64,000 nucleotides of DNA from CAYYJS01 sp964472315 (GTDB lineage: Bacteria; Verrucomicrobiota; Kiritimatiellia; UBA8416): positions 20,117 through 84,116 of the forward strand of contig CAYYJS010000010.1 of the NCBI GenBank assembly GCA_964472315.1, in the 5' to 3' direction. Under the pieces are notes generated by a model. That model was not told the origin of the DNA and did not search any database. It saw only the letters and a list, made by a program, of their open reading frames with translations. Position 1 is the first letter of the stretch, and each line of letters starts with the position of its first letter. Of this stretch, positions 26,969 through 34,459 are shown piece by piece. Made by a program: the position numbers and the translations under genes.

Positions 26969-28579
26969 ATGCGCGTACTCGATACGGATTTCCTGGTTGT
27001 GGGCAGCGGCATCGCCGGGTTGATGTCGGCGATTCATCTGGCGGCACGCGGGCGCGTGACGATCGTCACCAAGAAACACAGCGCCGAAAGCAACACGAAC
27101 TACGCGCAGGGCGGTATCGCTTGCGTCATGGCCGATGACGATACGTTCGAGGAGCATGTGCAGGACACCCTGCGCGCCGGCGACGGGCTCTGCAACGAGG
27201 CGGTGGTCCGTCGTATTGTCGAAGACGGTCCGATGCGCATCGCCGAACTCGAATCGTTCGGAGTATCGTTCGCCGAACGCGCGGCGGCGCACGGGGGTGG
27301 GTACGACCTTGGCAAGGAGGGCGGGCACACGCAGCGACGGGTCCTGCATGCCGGCGACATCACGGGACGGGCCGTCGAGACGGTCCTGCTCGAGCGCGCC
27401 CAGGCGGATCCGAATATCGTGATCCTCGAAGAGCACATGGCCATCGATCTGATCACGACCGGATGGCTGGGGCGGGCGGGGGATAATCGTTGTGTCGGCG
27501 CGTACCTGCTGGCGCGCAAGACCGGCGAGATTCTGGCTGTGAGGGCGCCCTGCGTGGTTCTGGCCAGCGGCGGCGGAGGCAAGGTCTACCTGTACACCAG
27601 CAACCCGGACATCGCCACCGGCGACGGGCTGGCCATGGCCTGGCGGGCGGGTGTTCCGATACGGAATATGGAGTTCATCCAGTTCCACCCCACCTGCCTG
27701 TTTCATCCGCAGGCCAAGTCATTCCTCATCAGCGAAGCCGTGCGCGGCGAGGGTGCGAAGCTTGTCGACAGACAAGGCAAGCCTTTCATGGACCGCTACG
27801 ATTCGCGCGGAGCTTTGGCGTCGCGCGATATCGTGGCACGGGCCATCGACAACGAAATGAAGGCGCGCGGCGAGCCCTGCGTCTATCTGGATATCCGCCA
27901 AAAGTCGCAGGCGTTTCTCATTGACCGCTTCCCCAACATCTACGCGTTCTGCCTCAATCTGGGCATCGACATGGCTACCGAACTGGTGCCGGTCGTTCCG
28001 GCCGCGCATTATTTCTGCGGCGGCATCGACGCGTCGATCGACGGCGCGACGGCGCTGCCCGGCCTGTTCGCCTGTGGCGAGGTCGCCTGCACGGGTCTGC
28101 ATGGGGCCAACCGCCTGGCGAGCAACTCGCTGCTGGAGGCGGTCGTCTGTTCGCATGCCCTGGCCGCCCGCGTGGCCGCGCTGCCCCCGCCGGAAGATAC
28201 GAAGCGGATCGACATCCCCGCCTGGCAATCGGGCGCCGCCGTGGCCAGCGATGAAACCATTGTCGTCGAGCATAACTGGAACGAGGTGCGCACCAGCATG
28301 TGGGACTATGTCGGGATCGTGCGCACCGACAAGCGCCTTGACCGCGCGTGGCGTCGCATCCGCAACCTGCGGCAGGAGATTCGCCAGTACTATCTGGACT
28401 ACCTGGTTACCGACGATATTCTCGAGTTGCGGAACATCGTCGCCGTCGGCGAAATCATCATCCGTTCCGCGATGGCCCGCAAGGAGAGTCGCGGGCTGCA
28501 CTACACGCTCGACTATCCCGGCAAGCTGCCGTCGGCCGTCGATACGGTCATCGCCGACCCCGCCGGGACCCATGTGTAG
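26969..28579 (+). CDS. nadB: L-aspartate oxidase
   Basis: FAD enzyme oxidising L-aspartate to iminoaspartate, the first step of NAD synthesis. The 536-aa product is full length. It has the FAD dinucleotide motif FLVVGSGIAGLMSAIHLA, TKKHSAESNTNYAQGGIACV, GGHTQRRVLHAGDITGR, EFIQFHPTCLFHP, SEAVRGEGAKLVD and the catalytic-loop MDRYDSRG. FACGEVACTGLHGANRLASNS follows near residue 370, and the C-terminal helical domain is intact. A TTGACA lies at 26932-26937, but no matching -10 is convincing. nadA and nadC are not in the window. The gene converges on a cysteine desulfurase 35 bp away. Confidence 0.97.
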   Translation: MRVLDTDFLVVGSGIAGLMSAIHLAARGRVTIVTKKHSAESNTNYAQGGIACVMADDDTFEEHVQDTLRAGDGLCNEAVVRRIVEDGPMRIAELESFGVSFAERAAAHGGGYDLGKEGGHTQRRVLHAGDITGRAVETVLLERAQADPNIVILEEHMAIDLITTGWLGRAGDNRCVGAYLLARKTGEILAVRAPCVVLASGGGGKVYLYTSNPDIATGDGLAMAWRAGVPIRNMEFIQFHPTCLFHPQAKSFLISEAVRGEGAKLVDRQGKPFMDRYDSRGALASRDIVARAIDNEMKARGEPCVYLDIRQKSQAFLIDRFPNIYAFCLNLGIDMATELVPVVPAAHYFCGGIDASIDGATALPGLFACGEVACTGLHGANRLASNSLLEAVVCSHALAARVAALPPPEDTKRIDIPAWQSGAAVASDETIVVEHNWNEVRTSMWDYVGIVRTDKRLDRAWRRIRNLRQEIRQYYLDYLVTDDILELRNIVAVGEIIIRSAMARKESRGLHYTLDYPGKLPSAVDTVIADPAGTHV

Positions 28580-28614
28580 CGCTGAAGGCTGAACAATGGC
28601 TTCCAGGAACATTC

Positions 28615-29757
28615 CTACGCGGCGCTTGGCTGGCGGCGGATGACCTGGTCGATGACCGAGACGAGGCGCTCGACGTGCGCATGGGTGGTCAGCCGGCCCA
28701 TCGAGATGCGCACCGTGCCCAGCGCCTCGTCTTCACGACGCCCGATCGCCCGGATCACGCGCGAGGGTGCGTGGTCATCCGCATGGCATGCGGAGCCGGT
28801 GCCCGCCTGGAAACCGAGCAAGTTCAATTCCGTGGCGATCTCCGGCCCCGACAGACCCGGAAAGGACAACGACACGAGCCCCGGCAGTCCATTATCGAGG
28901 TCGCTGTTCAGCAGGATGCCCGGACGGGAGTCCATGACGCCGGCGGCCAGCAGCCTCGCCAGCCGTTTGAGGCGTGGCGCTTCCTCCGCGCGCGCGGCCA
29001 GCGTCAGTTCCAGCGCGCGGGCCGCCGCCGCGAAACCGGCCACATTCTCGGTGCCGGCCCTGAGGTTCAACTCATGGGCGCCGCCGCGGAGCAGGGGGGG
29101 GATATCCGTGCTGCGTGCCAGAATGCCGCCGACCCCGCGCGGGCCGCCGAATTTGTGCGCCGAGAACGTGTAGAAGTCGAACGGCACACGGCCGAGGGCG
29201 AGGGGGAGCCGCCCAAGGGTCTGGACACCATCGCAGTGAAACAGGATGCCCCGCGACGAACAGAAAAACCCCACCAGATCGATGTCATGCACCAGGCCGG
29301 TCTCGTTGTTGCCGTGCAGCATGCTGCAAAGCACCGTCCGCTCGGTCACGGCGTGCGCCAGCGCATCCATCGTGATCCGCCCGCGTTTGTCGAGCGGTAT
29401 GACATCCGTCCGGTGCGGGTAAAGCTCGCGCGCGAACCATGCCGAATCGTGCACGTCGGCGGCGAGTGCCAGGTGACCGTCGGGGGACGCATCCATGATC
29501 CCGCGGATTACCGTGTTGTTGGCTTCCGTGGCGCCCGAGGTCAACACGAGACGCCCGGTGGTGAAGCCGCAGAGCGAGGCGAACTGTTCGCGGGTTTCCT
29601 CCAGTTTGTGCCTGGCCGCGAAGCCCGCATCGTGGTGGGCGGACGGGTTGCCGTGGAACTCGCGGGCCACGTGCAGATAGGTATCGAGAGCCTCCGGATA
29701 GGGCGGCGCCGATGCCGCGTAGTCGAGGTAGACGGGCGCTTCCACACGTGTGTCCAT
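28615..29757 (-). CDS. cysteine desulfurase (NifS/IscS family)
   Basis: A 380-aa PLP enzyme that removes sulfur from cysteine for Fe-S cluster or thio-cofactor assembly. It starts VYLDYAASAPPYPEAL with the family N-terminal pattern and has GNPSAHHDAG, TSGATEANNTVI, FHCDGVQTLG and the PLP-lysine motif TFSAHKFGGPRGVG. The catalytic-loop cysteine is in GTGSACHADDHAPS, and the C-terminal RISMGRLTTHAHVERLV is present. It converges on nadB; quinolinate synthase (NadA) needs an Fe-S cluster, so a NAD-related role is possible but not shown. No IscU or SufU scaffold is adjacent. Confidence 0.92.
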   Translation of the reverse strand: MDTRVEAPVYLDYAASAPPYPEALDTYLHVAREFHGNPSAHHDAGFAARHKLEETREQFASLCGFTTGRLVLTSGATEANNTVIRGIMDASPDGHLALAADVHDSAWFARELYPHRTDVIPLDKRGRITMDALAHAVTERTVLCSMLHGNNETGLVHDIDLVGFFCSSRGILFHCDGVQTLGRLPLALGRVPFDFYTFSAHKFGGPRGVGGILARSTDIPPLLRGGAHELNLRAGTENVAGFAAAARALELTLAARAEEAPRLKRLARLLAAGVMDSRPGILLNSDLDNGLPGLVSLSFPGLSGPEIATELNLLGFQAGTGSACHADDHAPSRVIRAIGRREDEALGTVRISMGRLTTHAHVERLVSVIDQVIRRQPSAA

Positions 29758-29830
29758 GCCGCATTCTAACCACGCCGCATCGGACAGGCAAGCCGGTTAG
29801 CCGGCGATGGCGGGTGTGGCTCCCGGGAGC

Positions 29831-29847
29831 GCGGGCGTCTCGCCCGC
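29831..29847. repeat. GC-rich palindrome in the gap before the prepilin gene
   Basis: GCGGGC-gtctc-GCCCGC is a perfect 6-bp stem with a 5-base loop, within CCCGGGAGCGCGGGCG sequence upstream. It lies in the 281-bp gap between the divergent desulfurase and prepilin genes and looks like a member of a dispersed extragenic palindrome family. A TTGACG at 29955-29960 may be a -35 element for the prepilin, but the -10 is unclear. Confidence 0.5.
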
Positions 29848-30038
29848 AAGACAGAGGTTATCGCGGGAATAGGTGGACGAGACGTCCGCGCCCCCAGCGA
29901 CGCCGTGGCCCAATGCGAATGTCGATGAAACAGCCCTTGACCCTTTGCCGCACGTTGACGTAATATTTCCGAGTTGCGATGAATTTGTGTAAGTGTCGTG
30001 TCAACATGGGCGAATCGATCAACTGAGGAGGATTCGGG

Positions 30039-30713
30039 ATGACAAAGGCTATGCGGCGGAGTGGTGACAAGGGTTTCACGTTGATCGAGCTGCTCGTGGT
30101 AATTGCCATCATCGGTATTCTGGCCGCGCTGTTGTTTCCCGCGATTCAGGGCGCGCTGTTGAAGGCCAAGGCGATCAAGATCGGCTCGAACGGCCGCCAG
30201 ATTCATCTGGGCATTTTCGATGCCAGCATGGAGGCCTCGGCCGTCGACCTTCCCGAAGTGTGGCCGGACGATGGCGAGTACGCGACGAGCACCGAATTTC
30301 TGACGGCGGCCGTCACGAACGAATGGATCAAGGGCGTCGATTGCAGTTTCTTCTCGGCACCCGGCATCCCGGTCTCGTCCGCTACGTACGACGAGACGAC
30401 GGGCGATCTGGACGGAACGTTCGATAGCGAACACAATGCATGGTGTCTGACGGAGGGGCTTGCCGAAGGGACCCCCGCCAATGTACCGTTCATTTTCACG
30501 CGCAACTGGAGTTCGTCAGCGGACTCCGAGGCGGGTTCCACGCTCGACGAGATCGATCAGCTCTGCGATCCGGAGGATCCCGCGGTGCCGTTCGGCAAGT
30601 CGCTGGGCATCGTGATCACGAAAGGCGGCGCCGTCAAGATCCTCAACAAGAAGATAGCGACCGCGGCCAATTTCAACCCGACCGAGGCCGACAAGAGCTT
30701 CGTCCGTCCGTAG
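30039..30713 (+). CDS. type II secretion / type IV pilin-like prepilin
   Basis: A 224-aa pseudopilin. A short basic leader ends with Gly (SGDKG), then FTLIELLVVIAIIGILAALL with Glu at mature position 5, the canonical prepilin peptidase site and N-terminal helix. The C-terminal globular part has FTRNW, SSADSEAGSTLDE and IVITKGGAVKILNK, like the many PVC prepilins of the xcpT_pulG type. The start follows a strong GAGGAGG ribosome binding site. It is monocistronic, with a terminator just after the stop. It could be the major pseudopilin for the gspDEF machine at 5-10 kb, since no other GspG-type gene lies near that locus; this is inference. Confidence 0.92.
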   Translation: MTKAMRRSGDKGFTLIELLVVIAIIGILAALLFPAIQGALLKAKAIKIGSNGRQIHLGIFDASMEASAVDLPEVWPDDGEYATSTEFLTAAVTNEWIKGVDCSFFSAPGIPVSSATYDETTGDLDGTFDSEHNAWCLTEGLAEGTPANVPFIFTRNWSSSADSEAGSTLDEIDQLCDPEDPAVPFGKSLGIVITKGGAVKILNKKIATAANFNPTEADKSFVRP

Positions 30714-30739
30714 TCCGTATCCACGCCGACACCAGTCGA

Positions 30740-30773
30740 GAAGGGCGCGATGCACATCGCGCCCTTCTTTTTT
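30740..30773 (+). terminator. intrinsic terminator of the prepilin gene
   Basis: GAAGGGCGCGATG (30740-30752) pairs perfectly with CATCGCGCCCTTC (30755-30767), a 13-bp stem when extended to a minimal loop, followed immediately by TTTTTT (30768-30773). It is the cleanest terminator in the window and isolates the prepilin from downstream genes. The bases up to 30963 hold no convincing gene. Confidence 0.95.
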
Positions 30774-30963
30774 GGTTCACGCGGGGTGGCGACGGCAGCG
30801 ACGTGGGGCGGTTGTCCGGCGGTCAGTCGGCTTCCGGCCGGATCGTGGCGACGAGACGGTTGATCGCATCGACCTGCGCGTTCGTTCCCGCCGACTATGC
30901 GGCATTTCGGGATGCGGTCGAACGCGCGTGAGCGCGGTTGGGACTGGCGGCGCACGGCGGCGG

Positions 30964-31911
30964 TCAGGCGGCGACGCGGGCCTGCAGGACGAATATCGCG
31001 ATCACCGCGGCGATGTACAGTAGGCCGTTGACGATCAGCGGCGCGTCGGTGAGGAGAATCTTCTCGGGACGTTCGCCCTTGTCGTGCCGATAGACGAGGT
31101 CCAGATAGCGGAAGATGCCGAACAGGACGAACGGGATGGTAAAGCCGAGCCAGTGGGTGTGGAACTTGGTCACCGTCTCCGGCGACAGGGTGTAGAGCGC
31201 GTACGAGACGACGGTGGAACTGCTGACGATGGCGATCAACTGGTTCAGCAACTCCGTGTCATAGCCTCGCAGGCTGGCACGGTGGTTGCCTTCGATCTCC
31301 GAAAGGATCAACTTCTCGTGGCGGCGCTTGCACAGCGCCAGGAAAAGCGCGAGAAGAAACGTGCAGAGCAACAGCCACGGCGATATCTGCGCGCGCACGG
31401 CCACAGCGCCGGCGATGGCCCGCAAGACGAAGCCCGCCGCGATGATGAAGACATCGACAAGCGCGACGGCCTTGAGGGCAAACGTATAGAGCGCCTGGAT
31501 GAGCACATAGGTGAGAACCGCCGCGAGGAAAGCCCGTGACACGAAGCCGGCGCCGATAAGCCCGCCGAACAGGAGGATCATCGCCAGGGTGTAGGCGGTC
31601 GGGATGCTCATGCTGCCGGAAGCGATGGGGCGGTGGCGCTTGCGGGGGTGGTGTCGATCGGCCTCCAGATCGCGGACGTCGTTGACCAGATAGACCGCGC
31701 TCGAAATGACACAGAAAACCCCGGCGGCGGCGATGACGCGCACCAGGCTGGATAGGAGCGGGAGTTGCTGCGAACGGTCCCAGTAGGCGAAGAGGAAGGC
31801 GACGAGGACGATGCCGTTCTTCGTCCACTGGTTGATGCGAAGCGCGCGGAAAAGCGTTATCCAAAGCGCTTGGCGCGTCTGGGTCGAAGCCATGGGCGCC
31901 GGATCGCTCAT
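30964..31911 (-). CDS. UbiA-family polyprenyl-phosphate phosphoribosyl/prenyl transferase
   Basis: A 315-aa membrane protein with about eight hydrophobic segments. It carries the first Asp-rich motif as NDVRDLEADRHHPRKRHRP followed by IASG, matching mycobacterial decaprenyl-phosphate phosphoribosyltransferase (Rv3806c, DprA-type) more than quinone-pathway UbiA. A second motif is SEIEGNHRASLRGYD. The predicted reaction is transfer of 5-phosphoribose from PRPP to polyprenyl phosphate. The ATG at 31911 overlaps the stop of the glycosyltransferase gene (ATGA). Together the pair suggests a polyprenol-linked sugar donor pathway. The epimerase genes that would make an arabinose donor are not visible. 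Confidence 0.82.
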   Translation of the reverse strand: MSDPAPMASTQTRQALWITLFRALRINQWTKNGIVLVAFLFAYWDRSQQLPLLSSLVRVIAAAGVFCVISSAVYLVNDVRDLEADRHHPRKRHRPIASGSMSIPTAYTLAMILLFGGLIGAGFVSRAFLAAVLTYVLIQALYTFALKAVALVDVFIIAAGFVLRAIAGAVAVRAQISPWLLLCTFLLALFLALCKRRHEKLILSEIEGNHRASLRGYDTELLNQLIAIVSSSTVVSYALYTLSPETVTKFHTHWLGFTIPFVLFGIFRYLDLVYRHDKGERPEKILLTDAPLIVNGLLYIAAVIAIFVLQARVAA

Positions 31912-32675
31912 GCGCGTTCTTCCGGGACCTTGCCCGGATCGGGCTGTTGCACCGCGATTGGCGAGCGGCGAAAATGGTTTCGGAAGGCGAGTTCCCAGAC
32001 CAGCAGCATGGCTTCCTTCAGAATGCCCGTGCTCATCTTCGAGTAACCGGTGCGCCGGTCGACGAACGTGATGGGAATCTCGGCGACGCGGAAGCCCTTT
32101 ATCCATGCCGTATGGGTCATCTCGACCTGGAACGAGTAGCCGCTGGCCAAGATGGCATCCAGGTCGATCGCTTCCAGGACGCGGCGGCGAAAGCACTTGA
32201 AGCCGCCCGTGGGGTCGGTGACCGGCATGCCGGTGATGATCCATACGTAGGAAGCCGCGGCCTTGCTGAGTATCAAACGGCTGATCGGCCAGTTGGTGAT
32301 GCGGATGCCGTTGCAGTACCGGGAACCGAGTACGAGATCGGCGGTTTCGGCGGCCTTGAAAAAGTTCGGGAGTTCGGACGGGTCATGCGAGAAATCCGCG
32401 TCCATCTCGCAGATCAGGTCATAGCCGCTGGCGATCGCCCATTTGAAGCCGTCGATGTAGGCCTGGCCCAATCCCTGTTTGCCGGGGCGATGGAGGGTGT
32501 GGATGCGCGTGTCGGCGTTGGCCAACGCATCGACGATGACACCGGTGCCGTCAGGCGAGTTGTCGTCGACGAACAGGATGTCGGCTTCCGGCGCGACGGC
32601 ATGGACGGCGCGCGCGACGGGACGCACGTTGTCGCATTCGTCGTACGTCGGGATGATCACCAGTCTCCTGCTCAT
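31908..32675 (-). CDS. polyprenol-phosphate mannosyltransferase-like GT2 glycosyltransferase
   Basis: A 255-aa family 2 glycosyltransferase of the dolichol-phosphate mannose synthase type. It begins RRLVIIPTYDECDNV and has ILFVDDNSPDGTG, CEMDADFSHDPSELPNFF (DxD), GSRYCNG and DPTGGFKCFRRRVL, all standard for this group. It should transfer mannose or glucose from a nucleotide sugar to polyprenyl phosphate on the cytoplasmic face. There is no C-terminal membrane domain, so a partner may be needed for anchoring. The start could be 32675 or 32684; neither has a strong ribosome binding site. It is coupled to the UbiA-type gene downstream. Confidence 0.92.
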   Translation of the reverse strand: MSRRLVIIPTYDECDNVRPVARAVHAVAPEADILFVDDNSPDGTGVIVDALANADTRIHTLHRPGKQGLGQAYIDGFKWAIASGYDLICEMDADFSHDPSELPNFFKAAETADLVLGSRYCNGIRITNWPISRLILSKAAASYVWIITGMPVTDPTGGFKCFRRRVLEAIDLDAILASGYSFQVEMTHTAWIKGFRVAEIPITFVDRRTGYSKMSTGILKEAMLLVWELAFRNHFRRSPIAVQQPDPGKVPEERA

Positions 32676-32742
32676 GGGCAGCATAGTAGAAAAGCGGTGC
32701 GCTCACCGCAAGGTGCAAGTTGCGCCCCCCGGGGGGCGGGAG

Positions 32743-34455
32743 TTAAAGAAAACGCGTGAGGAGGAGCGCCTCGCAGGCCCGGCGCCAGTCGGGTGCGTAG
32801 CGGCGAACGGGGCGCAGGCGGACGAACAGGCGGTGGTGGATGCGCTGTCCCAGATGGACGGCCGTGAAGCGGTCGGTGATGGCGGGCGGGAGGCGATGAA
32901 TCGCCGCGCACAGGAATTCCAGCAGATCGAGTGGCTCTTCGTCCGCCGGGCTGAGGACGAACTGCCAAAGCGTGTCGGGTGCGGCCGTCGCGGCGGCCCG
33001 GATGGCCTGTGCCAGCGCGTCCCGACGCTCGAATAGACGATCGCCCTCGAAGACAATGGTGCAGCGCGTCGAGCGCGGCGCAGGCCAGGCCGCCATGTCG
33101 CCGTATTCGGGAACGGCGACATGGTACTGTTCTCTGAACAGGCCGGGGATCCGCCGCCCCACGAAACGGTCGGTACTGCAATCCGACGGCAGGGCCGGAT
33201 CGTTCTGCAGATGGCGTTCGATGCGGTTCATGGCGGCGCGGGGCAGGTGCGGCGTGGCGACAACCCCGTAGGGCGGCCGGCACTGGGCATGCAGACCGGC
33301 GGATGCCGCGCCGGCGCGCAGGTCGGTGCCCGGCAGGAGCAGCGTCCGCATGCATTGCACCGTTGTGTTCGGGAAGCGGCGGCCCCAGTCGATCGAATCC
33401 CGGACGTCCCGTTCGGTCTGTTGCGGCAGTCCATACATGACGTCCAATGTCACGTGAATGCCGGCGGCGGTAATGCGGCGCAACGCGGTTTCGAGGCGTG
33501 GCAGGCGGGTGGGGCGGCGTACCGCTTTCTGTACGGCGGGGCTGATGCACTGCAACCCGACTTCGATGGCGGTAAAATTGGCGGCGACCAGCAGGTCGAT
33601 CTGACGTTCCGTCAGCAGGTCCGCCTTGATCTCGCCGAACCAGGTTAGACGCCGGTCCGCGTTAAGGGTTGCGATGCCTTCCAGGAGGCGTTCGAAGCGG
33701 GGATGCGCGTTGAGCGTGGGATCGACGAAGCGGATTTCGCGGGCGCCCAGATCGCGGAATGCGCGGATGCGGTCGAGGACGGCCGGCAGGTCGAGTCCGC
33801 TGACGCGATGGTACAGGTGGTGGTAGCGGCAGTAGGTGCAGTGCAGCGGGCAGCCGCGTGTGGTTTCCAGGTAGGCGATGGGGTGCCGGGCGAGCCATGG
33901 GGCGGCGCGCTCCGGCGGCGGCAACGCGTCGGTCAGACGAACGCGAGGGGCGGGTCGGGCGCCCCAGCGCCAGCCGTCACGGGTGTGGGTCGCGACGCTT
34001 GCGGTATCGATGGCGGCGCCCGTGCGCAGGTGTCGCAGAATCGTCGGGAAAACCGCTTCGCCTTCGCCGACGGCGAGCACATCGAAGGGGCTGTGGCGGG
34101 CGAAGAGGGTCGGGTGGCCGGCAGCGACTTCCGGGCCCCCGGCAACGATCCGCACCGTCGGCCATGCCCGGCGGACGGCCGTCATCAGACGGCATGATCG
34201 TTCCACGTTCCAGAGGAACAGCGAGCAGGCGATGACATCGGGCGCCAGCGTGGCGATGCGCGCAAGCAGCGCGGCATTGCCTTCGTCGTCCGCGCCTGGC
34301 GGCAGGAATGCGGGTTCGTAGGCCGCGGCTTCGGTCGAGCGGGTCAGCGCGTGCGACAGGTACAGCGCGGCCAGCGGCAGGTTCTCGCTTACGGCCCGCG
34401 GGTCCGCATCGAGCAGCGGCAACTGGAGAAACAGGACGCGTCGTTTCGGCGTCAT
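32743..34455 (-). CDS. B12-binding-like radical SAM protein
   Basis: A 570-aa radical SAM enzyme of the class with an N-terminal Rossmann (cobalamin-binding-like) domain. Residues ~5-150 have VLFLQLPLLDADP and RIVAGGPEVAAG, VLAVGEGEAVFPTIL, typical of this domain, but no DxHxxG cobalamin motif is seen. The radical SAM core follows with LETTRGCPLHCTYCRYHH (CxxxCxxC) near residue 215 and the TIM barrel. Residues ~430-570 resemble DUF4080 C-terminal regions. The reaction is unknown. The gene begins 4 bp after the cyclase and appears to be the sixth gene of the atp transcript, with a 58-67 bp gap before the next gene. Confidence 0.88.
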   Translation of the reverse strand: MTPKRRVLFLQLPLLDADPRAVSENLPLAALYLSHALTRSTEAAAYEPAFLPPGADDEGNAALLARIATLAPDVIACSLFLWNVERSCRLMTAVRRAWPTVRIVAGGPEVAAGHPTLFARHSPFDVLAVGEGEAVFPTILRHLRTGAAIDTASVATHTRDGWRWGARPAPRVRLTDALPPPERAAPWLARHPIAYLETTRGCPLHCTYCRYHHLYHRVSGLDLPAVLDRIRAFRDLGAREIRFVDPTLNAHPRFERLLEGIATLNADRRLTWFGEIKADLLTERQIDLLVAANFTAIEVGLQCISPAVQKAVRRPTRLPRLETALRRITAAGIHVTLDVMYGLPQQTERDVRDSIDWGRRFPNTTVQCMRTLLLPGTDLRAGAASAGLHAQCRPPYGVVATPHLPRAAMNRIERHLQNDPALPSDCSTDRFVGRRIPGLFREQYHVAVPEYGDMAAWPAPRSTRCTIVFEGDRLFERRDALAQAIRAAATAAPDTLWQFVLSPADEEPLDLLEFLCAAIHRLPPAITDRFTAVHLGQRIHHRLFVRLRPVRRYAPDWRRACEALLLTRFL

Positions 34456-34459
34456 GGCT

